Source: Opisthocomus hoazin (taxonomy: Eukaryota > Chordata > Aves > Opisthocomiformes > Opisthocomidae). From it: a DNA stretch of 64,000 nucleotides. The stretch spans positions 69,035,300-69,099,299 of the forward strand of contig NC_134415.1 of NCBI RefSeq assembly GCF_030867145.1, read 5' to 3'. Positions within the stretch are counted from its first letter, which is position 1, and every line of letters starts with the position of its first letter. Positions 63,361 through 64,000 of this stretch are shown here, piece by piece. Under the pieces are notes generated by a model. It made no database searches and was not told the origin of the DNA. It worked only from the letters and a program-made list of their open reading frames with translations. The position numbers were made by a program, and so were the translations under genes.

Positions 63361-64000
63361 ATTGACTGGCTGGGTAGACGAAGGGAGAGCCGTGGATGTT
63401 GTCTACCTTGACTTCAGCAAGGCTTTTGACACAGTCTCCCATAACATTCTCCTAGGGAAGCTCAGGAAGTGTGGGCTGGATGAGTGGTCAGTGAAGTGGA
63501 TTGAGAACTGGCTGAATGGCAGAACTCAGAGGGTTGTCATCAGCAGCGCTGAGTCTAGTTGGAGGCTGGTGACAAGTGGTGTCCCTCAGGGGTCAGTACT
63601 GGGCCCAGTCTTGTTTAACTTCTTCATCAACGACCTGGATGAAGAGTTAGAATGTACCCTCAGCAAGTTTGCTGATGACACCAAACTGGGAGGTGTGGTA
63701 GATACACCAGAAGGCTGTGCTGCCATTCAGCGTGACCTGGATAGGCTGGAAAGCTGGGCAGAGAGGAACCTGATGAGGTTCAACAAGGGCAAGTGCAGGG
63801 TCCTGCACCTGGGGAGGAATAACCTCATGCACCAGTACAGGCTTGGGGTGGACCCGCTGGAGAGCAGCTCTGCGGAGAGGGACCTGGGTGTCCTGGTGGA
63901 CGACAGGTTAACCATGAGCCAGCAGTGTGCCCTGGCTGCAAAGAAAGCCAATGGGATCCTGGGGTGCATCAAGAAGAGTGTGGCCAGCAGGACGAGGGAG
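63361..64000 (+). mobile_element. CR1 LINE, reverse transcriptase region, cut by window end
   Basis: The + strand frame beginning near 63361 reads the CR1 reverse transcriptase core: [40 protein letters not shown] and the catalytic FADDTKLGG block (near 63668), then [34 protein letters not shown] and CIKKSVAS. I see no stop or frameshift from 63361 to the window end, so this is a relatively young copy. It is of the same general subfamily as the copy at 24.9 kb and lies in the opposite orientation. Its 5' end is truncated near 63361. Confidence 0.95.

Noticed and set aside
1-64000. tRNA, rRNA, CRISPR or bacterial operon features
   Set aside because: None seen; the window is ordinary vertebrate nuclear DNA.

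Overview
This is nuclear DNA from a bird, most likely. The evidence is several CR1 LINE copies with the typical avian 3' end (the ATTCTGTGATT-type tail and reverse transcriptase C-terminus), avian-type endogenous retrovirus LTRs, long introns, and a vertebrate gene split by canonical GT-AG introns. There is no bacterial, plasmid or phage content. Species cannot be fixed from the sequence. All identities rest on reading the sequence and on remembered family knowledge; no searches were run.

Layout. Positions 1 to about 13.9 kb contain no gene I can support. They hold several related LTR-like repeats on the + strand (about 1296-2470, 8180-8430, 10045-11384, and a head-to-tail pair at 12231-13310), separated by unassigned DNA. 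From 13,951 to 57,858 on the + strand lies SAMD3 (sterile alpha motif domain containing 3), which I could assemble as ten coding exons with matching splice phases into an uninterrupted 519-codon reading frame. The introns carry an inverted LTR copy (17.9-18.5 kb), CR1 copies (16.7, 24.9, 28.4 and 47.7 kb), a second kind of LTR (40.8-41.3 kb) and a very degraded, ancient CR1 in sense orientation (about 51.9-53.3 kb).

Downstream, the last coding exon of L3MBTL3 lies on the - strand at 61,584-61,727, with its 3' untranslated region running left toward SAMD3. The two genes are therefore tail to tail, as in the SAMD3-L3MBTL3 neighbourhood of other vertebrates. Both products carry a SAM domain (N-terminal in SAMD3, C-terminal in L3MBTL3). 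The window ends inside another CR1 (+ strand, from about 63,361) whose reverse transcriptase frame is open to the edge.

Most notable observations: (1) the LTR-like repeats look modular, with two alternative central blocks found in two different LTR bodies; (2) near-identical LTRs in opposite orientation flank the first two coding exons of SAMD3; (3) candidate polyadenylation signals of SAMD3 and L3MBTL3 are very close. I did not find a clearly new gene system.
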